A stretch of DNA of 52,141 nucleotides from Chitinophagaceae bacterium (GCA_947452965.1 CANGEW010000013.1:1-52141), one strand, 5' to 3'. Numbered from the stretch's first letter, positions 15,858 through 23,969 are shown. Translations and numbers: made by a program. Notes: generated by a model not told the origin, from the letters alone.

Positions 15858-16898
15858 CTATTTATGAATTGTTTTGACAACTGGTTTTTTGATAAGATCA
15901 ATTAAAGCCTGACTTGCGAATTTGTTATTAGGCTCAACCGAAAGCCAAAAATTAATTTTGCCTGTTACAGTCTGTAAATAATCTATATCTTTGATTTTAT
16001 TCTTTATGATATAATCGGCGATGCCATATTTTCTAATACAATGAATTTCTGCTTTTAACCTTCTTTTATATTCTCTCGGAATCTTAATTTCATCTTCAGC
16101 GATAGAAATACCTGTCACAATTCGTTTATGTTTATCTTGGTTTAAGATTGTCTTTTTATCATTGACTTCAAATCCACAAGATTTAATAATGTGGGTTATA
16201 TATTCAATATACTTTGCTGGTATTGATTCGCCCGAAAAGGCTAAGTCATCAGCATATCTTGTATACTTTAAATTAAATCTCTTAGAAAATCTTAGAAGTC
16301 TATTGTCCAGGCTTTTTGCAATAATGTTACTCAAAATAGGGCTGGTAGGCGCTCCTTGTGGTAATTCTTTATTATGACAACAAATAGAAGCGAGATAAAA
16401 GGAAACTTTATGGGTATACCCTAAAGATTTAAAAAAAGCTATGACTTTATTCATCTTTATTGATGGAAAAAAATTTTCCAAATCAATTTTTAAAAAATGA
16501 TTTTGAGCCACATGTATCTTGGCGTTGGAAATTATTGATTTATTAAAAGTAAATCCATGCGCAGAAGGATGAATTTGAATCTTTTTAAGGATATTTTCAT
16601 AAACCCATGTTTGACATTCTAAAAGAATTGGATAAGGAGCATTGATTTTTCTTGCTCCACCACTTCTCTTAGGAATATAAAATTCTCTGTAATGATTATT
16701 GTTTGAATTTATGACTGAAGCAAGGTAGGCTGGATTTTTTCCAAGCAGTAAACATAAATGATTGAAGTCAAAAATTATTGGAAGGTCTTTTCTTAGTAAG
16801 GGTTTTATGTAAGCAAGATACTCTTCAATAAGCTCAGGCTTAAGGCCCGACTTTTCGAAGCTTCTTTTCCAATGATTATATGTTTTGGTTACTGACAT
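15858..16898 (-). CDS. Retron-type reverse transcriptase
   Basis: 346 residues, the usual length for retron RTs. All hallmarks are visible: YREFYIPKRSGGARKI (motif region 1), the retron-specific NAxxH as N125-A-K-I-H129, LKIDLENFFPSI (catalytic Asp139), QGAPTSPILSN at 181-191, YADD at 215-218, and the retron-specific VTG at 261-263. No fused effector is present. The 5' end is preceded by the msr-msd RNA gene, with 6 bp from the a2 repeat to the ATG. It would make the branched RNA-DNA hybrid from that RNA. Downstream is the 2TM gene. Confidence 0.95.
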   Translation of the reverse strand: MSVTKTYNHWKRSFEKSGLKPELIEEYLAYIKPLLRKDLPIIFDFNHLCLLLGKNPAYLASVINSNNNHYREFYIPKRSGGARKINAPYPILLECQTWVYENILKKIQIHPSAHGFTFNKSIISNAKIHVAQNHFLKIDLENFFPSIKMNKVIAFFKSLGYTHKVSFYLASICCHNKELPQGAPTSPILSNIIAKSLDNRLLRFSKRFNLKYTRYADDLAFSGESIPAKYIEYITHIIKSCGFEVNDKKTILNQDKHKRIVTGISIAEDEIKIPREYKRRLKAEIHCIRKYGIADYIIKNKIKDIDYLQTVTGKINFWLSVEPNNKFASQALIDLIKKPVVKTIHK

Positions 16899-16904
16899 AA
16901 AAGT

Positions 16905-17144
16905 GGGAAGGCATCATTAACTACTTTCTTAACTTTAGCTGTGTATTTAAAGTTGATTATTGAGGCGAAATCGCCAAAATAAGGAACTTTAAATACCTCG
17001 AGTCTCAGCTCTGCTGAGCGAGGACCCATAAAGTTGAAATCAAAGTATTTGATTTTGACTTTATGGGTAGAGGTTAAATCTGACCTTAACCTTGGAAGCG
17101 AATGCACTTCCTTTGTGCTAGTTTCTTGAATACCTTCCCTTATT
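16905..17144 (-). ncRNA. Retron msr-msd non-coding RNA
   Basis: Reading on the reverse strand: a1 repeat GGGAAGGTAT (17139-17130); TAGCAC with the candidate branching G at 17118; msr hairpins at 17111-17094 (7 bp, loop CATT) and 17092-17071 (7 bp); a long hairpin at 17068-17024 (11 bp, interior mismatch, then 9 bp); a third at 17023-16996 (CCTCG closing CTCAGC-AGA-GCTGAG); a second long hairpin at 16996-16943 (12 bp plus inner stems); and a2 (16915-16905) pairing with a1 over 10 bp including one G-U. This is the a1-msr-msd-a2 order of retrons. The predicted start is near 17144. Which hairpins form the DNA part is not certain. Confidence 0.85.
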
Positions 17145-17148
17145 TTTT

Positions 17149-17174
17149 CAAACATACGTAAAATTATTTTTCAA
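17149..17174 (-). promoter_or_regulatory. Dedicated promoter of the retron RNA
   Basis: On the reverse strand a TTTTG -33 element (TTG at 17174-17172) is followed, 18 bp from its TTG to the -7 box, by a perfect TATGTTTG (17156-17149). The expected transcription start is about 5 nt further, only a few nt before the a1 repeat at 17139. There is no WYL box, so the RNA is probably made constitutively even if the upstream operon is repressed. The promoter lies over the end of the winged-helix gene. Confidence 0.75.
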
Positions 17175-17487
17175 AATTCTGGGGAATGTAAAATTCATTG
17201 ATATTTATTTTTCTTCCTGAAAATTTTTCTTCTACAATGCTTTTTTTATTAGTTGTTATGGATATGTCCTTTGTAAAGAAATGTATCAAATGCTCAGATC
17301 CTTTTGTGGTAATGGTATATCTTTTTTTAAATATTGTGCATAATTCATTTTGTACTAAGCTGTCTACTCTTTTTTCAAATTCATCATCAGCAACACCTAT
17401 ACTTCTTTTTAGTTTTTTCAAAGTCAAACCGTCGTTTTCCTTGAAAAGTTCTAGAAGAATTTGATCCTCATGATTTGATTTGCTCAT
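17164..17487 (-). CDS. Small winged-helix DNA-binding-like protein of the retron locus
   Basis: 107 residues. Residues 5-70 form a winged-helix unit: ILLELFKENDGLTLKKLKRSIGV, DDEFEKRVDSLVQNELC, and the wing RYTITTKGSEHL. Some retron systems have an HTH accessory protein as their second protein; this could be such a partner or a local regulator. It lies 50 bp behind the helicase gene and its stop is only about 20 bp before the predicted 5' end of the RNA, whose promoter overlaps its last codons. Confidence 0.75.
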   Translation of the reverse strand: MSKSNHEDQILLELFKENDGLTLKKLKRSIGVADDEFEKRVDSLVQNELCTIFKKRYTITTKGSEHLIHFFTKDISITTNKKSIVEEKFSGRKININEFYIPQNFEK

Positions 17488-17537
17488 TTTTATTTTTTTA
17501 TTGACAATGTTATTTTTGAATTTCAGAACTTTTAAAA

Positions 17538-20500
17538 TTATATCGTCGCTACCTCCATAAATCTACAAAAAGAATTGGTTAGTTTCATTTGATGCGGATT
17601 TTTACAATCAGGCTCTAACACTTGTTGATTAGCCACTAAAATAAAGATAGCTCTTGCTCTTGAAATAGCCACATTAACTCTATTAGGGCTGAACAGAAAA
17701 TCTATTCCTCCCCTAGGCGCATCTTCAACAGTTGAGGTTGCCATGCTAAAAATAATAATTGGCGCTTCCTGTCCCTGAAATTTATCTACTGTGCCAATAG
17801 ATACATCGGGCAATCTATCTTTTAATGCAAATACCTGTTGGTTAAATGGCGTAATCACTTTTATGTGCTGTCTTGTTACAGTTGTAACGTTATTATCCTT
17901 ATCAATATATTGAACATCTCCTTTACAGAGCTGTTCTACAATATGTTCAACCGCATTAACCTCCTCATAAGATTTTGTTGTATTGCCATAGTGATTAACG
18001 GCATGTAAAAAGAAACCAGATCCAGTAAAACTTGTGTTGCCTTCTATTCTTTGATTTTGTAAAGCGGGTAAGGCGGTAAGTTTATTGTCGTAAAACAATT
18101 CTGAATCTAATCCGCAAATGGTTGGGTGCATCCTATACGTTACAGGTAAGAATATGCCTTGTTGTTCCGTAATCGTTTGATTATCACCCAGTACATGCTC
18201 TAATGCAGACACTTCTGTTCCTTCGGGATGCACGCCTTGCTGAGGTTGTTGCAATTGCTGAGGATCACCCAATAAAATCATATTTTTAGAAGCGTGTGCC
18301 ATCGTTAAAGTGTCTACCAATGATAATTGCCCAGCCTCATCTACAAAAAGATAATCCACACTATTCTTAAGTTCCATGTCGGCCCACATGAACGAAGTAC
18401 CCCCTATGATGTCAAACTTTTTAACCGCTTTGTCCCAACCTTTTGCATCTGTTCGTATTTTCCATCTGGTTTCTCCTTTTTCTTTTGTTTTTTGTACAAT
18501 TTTAAAACCGAGTCCTTCTTCTTCAATTAAATCATATGTTTTTTCCAACAGAGCCGTAATTACCTTATGAGTTAATGCTGTGATACCTACTCGTTTATTT
18601 TGCTTTACCAGCTCCACAATCATGTGGCTGGCAGTATAACTTTTTCCGGAACCTGGAGGACCCTGAATAGGAAGTGTACTAAAATTTAATTTTTGTGACC
18701 AGTCAATGGCTTTTATTAATGAATCTGTTGTTGGCTCTAATGGCTCTGAAGTTTCTGGAAGATTACGAAGTAGTAAATCTCTTGCGGCTTTATACTCTAA
18801 TAACGGACTATCCATTCCGTTTTCCACTACCCAGTTTGCAAATTCTATTAACGCTATTTCCTTCTTTCCTTTCCTGAAAAAATTAAAAAATATAATACTG
18901 GTGGGATGATTTTCTGTTACAGACTCCCCCTTTAGTATTTTTACAATTCGGGTATTCAAATCTATTTCTTGAATACTGCCCATATGATTTTGGCTGAAAT
19001 CCATTAAACCATCGCCTTTCTTTAATTCACACTCTTGAGTAGGAAAAGAATAAGAATCAATCACACTGCTATTAACAAACTCTCTATCACCTGTAAAAAC
19101 CAAACCTGATAATGCATTTTTTTCATCCAGTAATTCATCTTCTGTTAAACCTATAATTCTAAAAAATTCCCACCAAAATGATTTGTCTTCTCTACGATAA
19201 TAAGCTAATGAGTTTGCTAAAATAAATTTAGCTTGTTCAACGGGTGTTCTGTCCTTTTTTTCTAGTGGTAAACCCAACGTTAAGCGATCGTGTATATACT
19301 GAATCAATTGCAGAAAGTCGCTAAGATCTTCTTTTGGAGGTGTATATTGAAAAATGGGTCGAGGTATATCTTCTCCATTATCAATTTGATCTTGTCGCAA
19401 TCTTTCAAGCCATTGATGCAATCGCTCTGTGCTGATACAGTCATCCATGTTATAAACCCTAATCACTTCTCTCATTTGAGTAGTAACTTCAGACACTCTG
19501 TTAGTCTCAAGCAACAATTCATACTCTGCCTTAACTCCCGACAGCGTTCTTAAATCCATCTCTCTAACATAGCCATGGTATTTTTCTAAATCTTTTAGAG
19601 AGTATTTTTCTACTCCTGCCATGATAGATTGCTTAACGATTCGATGCAAATCGATAAATACACTGTTACGCAAAAAATCATCCATTTCATTTTCTCTAGT
19701 CGCATATTTAGACATTAATCTTTTAAAAGCAGAAACCTCGTAAGCACCAAAATGATAAATATGCAAATCAGGGTGCTGTGCAAAAGTTTGAGTTACAAAA
19801 TCAATAAATGTTTCAAAAGCTTGTTTCTCTTGATTAGCATCTTCTGCCCATAATATATTATACTGACCTTGGTACCACCAACCAAAAATATATTCTCTAC
19901 CACCGGGGTCAACCATAGGATCTCCTTCTAAATCTAAATAAATATCCCATGAAGTAGGTTCAGGTAAATTATAAAATCCAAATCCAGTATCAAGAGGTAG
20001 TATTTTATAAACAGGACGCTTTTGCAAACGACTTTCGTTTTGTAAACGAGCCTGTTCTCTTAATCGAGTATACGTTTCAACCGCGCCTTTAGAGGGTTGA
20101 AAAGGAATAGGTAATGGCAGTTCTGCCATAGCTTCCAGCGTATTCACATTATGCGTTCTTACTTCTTTCATTTGTGCATTACCCATGCCTGCAATAAAAG
20201 AAAGATGATCATCTTCTCTTCTTTTACTATTACATTCTTCCCACCAGTTACAAACATCGCAGTGAGAAACAGGTTCTGGATAAGTGTTGGTAGCAATTTG
20301 TACAGACGACAAAAATTTTCGTTTTGTATGTCTTACAAAAGCAATAAAATTATCTACCCTGTATTCTAAATGACCTTCAGGGGTTTGAACATGCATCGTT
20401 TCGGGCATTAATCCCTGGATTTCAGCAACGATTTGTGAATACAATGCAATTTGAAGAATGGTACCCGCTTTCGTTTCAGTAGCCAACTTGGTATCCATTA

Positions 20501-20885
20501 CTTCATATGACCAATCACCCAAATTGCTCGGTTTGTTGATTTTAATTAAAAAATCAGACCAGCCTTTCCAATTATCTTGTTCAAGACGTGCCTGATAAAC
20601 CACATCAACTCCAGAACGCATCGCCTTTACCGTATTGTTAAAGGCGTTAGGATCATCTTGTTGTATTTTAACAACAGATTTGCCTTCCGCTTCTAAAGTT
20701 GATAGAAAAGCATTTTCAAAATCTAAGCCTCTTTGCTGAAGCATTTCTGTAACCCTGTTTTTACGAACAGGTTTTGTTATTACACCTTCAGCGGCCAATT
20801 TATTTAATTGGGTAAGATGTTTACAATTAATAAACCCAGCTAAATCAGTAGGGGAAAATACAAATTGACCGTTTTCTTTTTTCAT
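17538..20885 (-). CDS. Cas4-like nuclease / YprB RNase H / SF1 helicase fusion (TM0106 family)
   Basis: 1115 residues with three modules. (1) 1-230: RecB/Cas4-like PD-(D/E)XK nuclease with D111, D131-T-K133 and a four-cysteine iron-sulfur cluster (C21, C209, C212, C218). (2) About 310-500: RNase H-like 3'-5' exonuclease of the YprB type, with D318-L-E320, HFGAYEVSAF, and the DD at 481-482. (3) About 735-1115: Upf1/DNA2-like superfamily 1 helicase with Walker A GPPGSGKS (742-749), VDEAG (848-852), GDPQQ, TYRMHP, VDKFQGQE and NVAISRAR. All motifs are intact. It is the core of the W6 operon and probably degrades or unwinds nucleic acid during defence. The start ATG overlaps the stop of the preceding gene by one nt. 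Confidence 0.9.
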   Translation of the reverse strand: MKKENGQFVFSPTDLAGFINCKHLTQLNKLAAEGVITKPVRKNRVTEMLQQRGLDFENAFLSTLEAEGKSVVKIQQDDPNAFNNTVKAMRSGVDVVYQARLEQDNWKGWSDFLIKINKPSNLGDWSYEVMDTKLATETKAGTILQIALYSQIVAEIQGLMPETMHVQTPEGHLEYRVDNFIAFVRHTKRKFLSSVQIATNTYPEPVSHCDVCNWWEECNSKRREDDHLSFIAGMGNAQMKEVRTHNVNTLEAMAELPLPIPFQPSKGAVETYTRLREQARLQNESRLQKRPVYKILPLDTGFGFYNLPEPTSWDIYLDLEGDPMVDPGGREYIFGWWYQGQYNILWAEDANQEKQAFETFIDFVTQTFAQHPDLHIYHFGAYEVSAFKRLMSKYATRENEMDDFLRNSVFIDLHRIVKQSIMAGVEKYSLKDLEKYHGYVREMDLRTLSGVKAEYELLLETNRVSEVTTQMREVIRVYNMDDCISTERLHQWLERLRQDQIDNGEDIPRPIFQYTPPKEDLSDFLQLIQYIHDRLTLGLPLEKKDRTPVEQAKFILANSLAYYRREDKSFWWEFFRIIGLTEDELLDEKNALSGLVFTGDREFVNSSVIDSYSFPTQECELKKGDGLMDFSQNHMGSIQEIDLNTRIVKILKGESVTENHPTSIIFFNFFRKGKKEIALIEFANWVVENGMDSPLLEYKAARDLLLRNLPETSEPLEPTTDSLIKAIDWSQKLNFSTLPIQGPPGSGKSYTASHMIVELVKQNKRVGITALTHKVITALLEKTYDLIEEEGLGFKIVQKTKEKGETRWKIRTDAKGWDKAVKKFDIIGGTSFMWADMELKNSVDYLFVDEAGQLSLVDTLTMAHASKNMILLGDPQQLQQPQQGVHPEGTEVSALEHVLGDNQTITEQQGIFLPVTYRMHPTICGLDSELFYDNKLTALPALQNQRIEGNTSFTGSGFFLHAVNHYGNTTKSYEEVNAVEHIVEQLCKGDVQYIDKDNNVTTVTRQHIKVITPFNQQVFALKDRLPDVSIGTVDKFQGQEAPIIIFSMATSTVEDAPRGGIDFLFSPNRVNVAISRARAIFILVANQQVLEPDCKNPHQMKLTNSFCRFMEVATI

Positions 20886-21325
20886 TATTGGTTTTCTTTA
20901 TGATCAATAGCTTCATTGAGTTTGTCGAGAAACAATTTCATTTCTGCTAATTTTTTATCTTCATCAGATGGGATTTCTTTTTCAGGACCAAAACACTCTG
21001 TAATATCAAAAAAATAATTCTCAGTTTGATTAAAGAGTTTTCCATTTTTATTGATTACCACTTCTACTTCAAGCTTATCGTAGGTTTTTCCGTTTTCAAA
21101 CAACAGTTGTTGCTTTATCTTTTTCCAAGAGTGTACTTCTCGTCCCTTTGCAATAAAGTTAACTACTTCGTGCTCAATAGAAACATAATCATTAAAAGGC
21201 ATAGTACGCTCAATGATTACAGCGTTATCCATACTATCACCCATATCTCCTTTAATAGGTAGGGTTGCACCAAATACTTGAAGAATTATTTCTTTAAGAG
21301 GTGGTGTTGGAGTTTGATGATTCAT
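20885..21325 (-). CDS. Unknown partner of the nuclease-helicase
   Basis: 146 residues, no signal peptide. Contains LKEIILQVFGATLPIKGDMG near the start, beta-rich middle (KIKQQLLFENGKTYDKLEVEV... cut here), and an acidic helical end (EDKKLAEMKLFLDKLNEAID). I do not recognise the family. Its last base is shared with the ATG of the nuclease-helicase, indicating translational coupling and close partnership. Confidence 0.7.
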   Translation of the reverse strand: MNHQTPTPPLKEIILQVFGATLPIKGDMGDSMDNAVIIERTMPFNDYVSIEHEVVNFIAKGREVHSWKKIKQQLLFENGKTYDKLEVEVVINKNGKLFNQTENYFFDITECFGPEKEIPSDEDKKLAEMKLFLDKLNEAIDHKENQ

Positions 21326-21361
21326 TTGTAGGATGTTTAGTAAATATATTATTTTTTATAA

Positions 21362-22186
21362 TTAAACCTCATTTAAAATTTGAGTTTTCTTTTCTTGAAA
21401 CTCTGTTTCAGAAATCAATTCCTTCTCAAACATTTCGGTTAAGGTTGCTAATCTATTGATTAATGATTTATTGGTTTGTTGATATTTTAATTTGTAGGAT
21501 TCTATTTCTTCTTCGCTCAATAATTCCACTTCAAAATTGATGTAGTCATCATAATGCACTCTACAACAAACAATCTTGCCGTCGAGTGTAATATCCCAGC
21601 CTATATTAGATCCCCAGCCCAAAACCTGATTAGCCACCCAGCCTGTGGTTCCATATCTAGGTTTATAGGGCATTTCCATATGCATGCCTCTTTTGATTTC
21701 TTTCAGGTGAATGCCATAATTGATTTCGAGATCACCAGTAAACAAATAATTGAGTGATGGCATTTTTCTAACGAGCTTGTCTTTAAGTATAGATAACGCC
21801 TCTTCTCTTTTTGATTTTTCGATGTCTTTTAAAATTTTCTGTTCTTTAAAAGCAACTTGTTCTTCTTCAGTAAGTTCTTTAACGTTATAGAAATAAAAAT
21901 TCATTGGACCCCAAGAGTTCATGATTTGAGAACCATCTTTCTTCACATCCCAATGTGGGGCATCCACTACTTTAAGTAATCCGTTTTCTATAGCAAGGTT
22001 TTCCGGACGAAGCCAACCCTCTTCGCCTCTATGATAGTTGTAACGCAAATTATGCATAGGATCATAAATTACTGTTATTTGAATACCATGATTAACGCCC
22101 AGATAATCATTATCAGTTGAAGGCTTGCCATAAGTCTCTTCAATGTAAATTTTTTGGAGTTTTTTTGCAAGTGCATTTGTGGTCAT
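21362..22186 (-). CDS. SHOCT-domain protein, first gene of the W6 operon
   Basis: 274 residues. The last 33 residues (INRLATLTEMFEKELISETEF...) are a SHOCT domain, a short C-terminal helix pair found in proteins that assemble or associate with membranes. Residues 1-230 are unknown, with Trp/Tyr-rich beta segments (WGPMNFYFYNV, GWGSNIGWDITLDGK). The start ATG lies 31 bp beyond operator W6. The next gene follows after 36 bp. Operon context ties it to the nuclease-helicase. Confidence 0.75.
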   Translation of the reverse strand: MTTNALAKKLQKIYIEETYGKPSTDNDYLGVNHGIQITVIYDPMHNLRYNYHRGEEGWLRPENLAIENGLLKVVDAPHWDVKKDGSQIMNSWGPMNFYFYNVKELTEEEQVAFKEQKILKDIEKSKREEALSILKDKLVRKMPSLNYLFTGDLEINYGIHLKEIKRGMHMEMPYKPRYGTTGWVANQVLGWGSNIGWDITLDGKIVCCRVHYDDYINFEVELLSEEEIESYKLKYQQTNKSLINRLATLTEMFEKELISETEFQEKKTQILNEV

Positions 22187-22199
22187 GTTGTTTTTTTAG

Positions 22200-22234
22200 T
22201 AAAACTAAATTGCATGACCTCAAACTATTGGAGG
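22200..22234 (-). promoter_or_regulatory. WYL-box promoter W6
   Basis: Reverse strand: CCTCCAATAGTTTGAGG (22234-22218), the consensus with the asymmetric arm bases exchanged, 10 bp, then the -7 box TAGTTTTA (22207-22200). It sits between the stop of the 5'-nucleotidase gene (22248) and the SHOCT gene, and probably drives the SHOCT, unknown, nuclease-helicase and perhaps retron genes down to 15150. Confidence 0.8.
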
Positions 22235-22247
22235 AGTGTAAAAGAGT

Positions 22248-22688
22248 TTATATCAAATATTCAATAACTGTATTCCAATCAGGAAATCTTTCTCCTCCGA
22301 AAAGTATCAATTCGCCAGTAAATTTATCGGCGCCATTTTTCTCTCTGTCATCAATAAGATAATGGCCATGATTGAGATGTTTATTATGTGACAAAATCAA
22401 TCTTTTGTAAGCATGTTTACCTAAATATTTTTTCACCCAATCCAACTTATCATTAAGTGCAGTAGGATTTTCCCAAGGAGATGTTGAAAGAATATAAGTA
22501 TCAAAATTTGAGCACAACTTGATATAAGATTCTATTGCGTTTTCCATAGGATTCATTTTGGAAAAAATATGTGGAACCTCATCATACCTGTCCTTATATT
22601 GCTCCAGCTCTATGGGAGTTAATTTTTCAATTCCTGATTTAAAATCAACGAGGACGTTATCCATGTCGACGTATACTATTTTATTCAT
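22248..22688 (-). CDS. 5'(3')-deoxyribonucleotidase-like HAD protein
   Basis: 146 residues. The HAD motif I is DMDNVLVDF (residues 8-16, nucleophile Asp8), motif II is the Thr/Ser in YILSTSPW, and motif III-IV is LSHNKHL and LIDDREKNG. This pattern is that of the NT5C family (PF06941), which dephosphorylates (deoxy)nucleoside monophosphates. In a defence island such an enzyme could lower nucleotide pools; alternatively it is plain salvage. It is 58 bp after the UVR gene and before W6, so probably shares W7. Confidence 0.8.
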   Translation of the reverse strand: MNKIVYVDMDNVLVDFKSGIEKLTPIELEQYKDRYDEVPHIFSKMNPMENAIESYIKLCSNFDTYILSTSPWENPTALNDKLDWVKKYLGKHAYKRLILSHNKHLNHGHYLIDDREKNGADKFTGELILFGGERFPDWNTVIEYLI

Positions 22689-22746
22689 TTGATTGTTGTT
22701 TAGTAATTATTTTTATTTATTTGTTTTATACAACTCTGCATTCTGT

Positions 22747-23010
22747 CTAAGTATCAATCAAAACCAATAATTCCTCAAGTAAAATAATGTCATTATTATT
22801 TTCTAATGGTAATTGCTTCAGATTCTTTAATTCCTCTGTGATTTCGTTTTTAAGGGTTTGAAGATAATCGCTCATAATCTTTTCTTCATCTCTAAAACCG
22901 GCAGCAGCCTCCCAGTTTTGTAGAGCTGCCGCCTGTGTCTTCTTTTTCACTAATACATTGAGAGTCGATTTTAACTCTAAAATTTTTTCTTTGGTGATGT
23001 CAAAATTCAT
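22747..23010 (-). CDS. UVR-motif protein
   Basis: 87 residues, helical. It contains KKKTQAAALQNWEAAAGFRDEEK, cited here as the core WEAAAGFRDEEK, which fits the UVR (UvrB/UvrC) interaction motif, and a coiled-coil second half (YLQTLKNEITEELKNLKQL). UVR motifs mediate protein contacts in UvrB-UvrC and in ClpC/McsA. No catalytic part is present, so it is probably an adaptor. It is the nearest recognisable gene behind W7, at an unusual distance. Confidence 0.75.
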   Translation of the reverse strand: MNFDITKEKILELKSTLNVLVKKKTQAAALQNWEAAAGFRDEEKIMSDYLQTLKNEITEELKNLKQLPLENNNDIILLEELLVLIDT

Positions 23011-23171
23011 TGGCTGATATTTTTCGGTTATTTTTTCGATGGGATTTCCATGTTTTATACTGGCTATATTTTCTCAAAATTTGTCGTTGCTTAATAAATA
23101 TCATTGGACATTTTAACAAGAGTAATAATGAGACAAGAGGCATATAACAACTTTACGTTTTTGTTCCATCT

Positions 23172-23206
23172 TAAAATTACATAGCCAAACCGCAATCTAT
23201 TGGAGG
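23172..23206 (-). promoter_or_regulatory. WYL-box promoter W7
   Basis: Reverse strand: CCTCCAATAGATTGCGG (23206-23190), two changes from W6, 10 bp, then the -7 box TAATTTTA (23179-23172). The next clear gene starts at 23010, about 180 bp on, which breaks the 31-42 bp pattern. An ATG at 23143 opens a 47-codon frame (MPLVSLLLLLK...) that overlaps the UVR gene start by 11 nt at 23000; its spacing (46 bp) would fit, but its composition is unconvincing. The right border of the regulon is here. Confidence 0.7.
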
Positions 23207-23283
23207 AGATAAATGTTTTGAAAATTTGCCCTAGCGAATTGAAAAATACTAATATCGAAAAAACGTGGTGCATATAGATTAAA

Positions 23284-23320
23284 AAAGGTTTTCAGCTTTT
23301 TTATTTCGCTGAAAACCTTT
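23284..23320 (-). terminator. Terminator behind the DUF4389 gene
   Basis: A 13-bp perfect stem: AAAGGTTTTCAGC at 23284-23296 with its complement at 23308-23320. On the reverse strand it ends in a T run, so it terminates the 23385-23969 gene before the WYL regulon. Confidence 0.85.
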
Positions 23321-23384
23321 CTAGTTTTGGGGGTACTCCGTGTCCAACGGAAGCAAATGTTGAATGATTGACAAGCAAAAAGAA

Positions 23385-23969
23385 TTATTCCATGCCACTA
23401 AATTTTGGATATTCTTCGGTAAGATTTCCTAAAATCAAACTCAATCTAATTCCCCAACGAATCGATCCAACTTGAAAAGCGTGCATCGAAGCGGGATATT
23501 TACCAGTGAATAATATAATCCACCATGCAATAAAACGAAGCAATACTCCTGCAATTTCTCTAAAAACTAAACAAATAATGTGTGGGATCAGTATATAAAA
23601 AATACCAAAAAAAGTTCGAACCAAAAGTTTAGCTCTACTCATTTTTTCAGGGTATGGTACTTCAAGACTAGTTTTATCATCAGTTCCTCTTGGAAAAAAA
23701 GAAACACTACCATCTACCAAATTATTTAGTCTTGCATTTACTCTAATACTCCATCTAAGCATAGCTATCTGATAATTAAAAAAGCTTTTTGGGTGTTTGC
23801 CGGTAAACAAAATTGCCCACCATGCAATAAAAGATAAAACAGAAGCATAAATCTGACAAAAAAGCATCATCAATAAATGAGGTATTGTTATGTAAAAGAC
23901 ACCAAAGAAAGTTCTTGACAATAATTGACCTCTCGAATAAGATTCTTGATGGATAATAGTTAGTTTCAT
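23385..23969 (-). CDS. DUF4389 membrane protein with two repeats
   Basis: 194 residues built from two copies of the same unit. Each has (S)R..L(L)xRTFFGxFYI(T/L)IPH, then a hydrophobic segment, then FIAWW(A/I)ILFTGK(H/Y)P and an R-W-(S/G)-I-R motif. This is the DUF4389 family; each repeat has one or two membrane segments. The function is unknown. It is not preceded by a WYL box and appears to be outside the regulon. Confidence 0.85.
   Translation of the reverse strand: MKLTIIHQESYSRGQLLSRTFFGVFYITIPHLLMMLFCQIYASVLSFIAWWAILFTGKHPKSFFNYQIAMLRWSIRVNARLNNLVDGSVSFFPRGTDDKTSLEVPYPEKMSRAKLLVRTFFGIFYILIPHIICLVFREIAGVLLRFIAWWIILFTGKYPASMHAFQVGSIRWGIRLSLILGNLTEEYPKFSGME

Noticed and set aside
16889..17155. 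An 88-codon reverse-strand open frame just before the retron RT
   Set aside because: It covers the a1-msr-msd-a2 structures and overlaps the RT start; its peptide is the translation of palindromes. The start lies inside the RNA promoter.
8943..23206. CRISPR array formed by the 17-bp repeats
   Set aside because: Spacing is kilobases, orientation alternates and each copy is tied to a promoter; no cas genes.
8943..23206. Assignment to BREX or CBASS because of the WYL regulator
   Set aside because: No PglX, PglZ, BrxC or CD-NTase gene is present; only the regulator class is shared.
23091..23273. 60-codon reverse open frame at the regulon border
   Set aside because: It would start upstream of and cross operator W7; no convincing composition.
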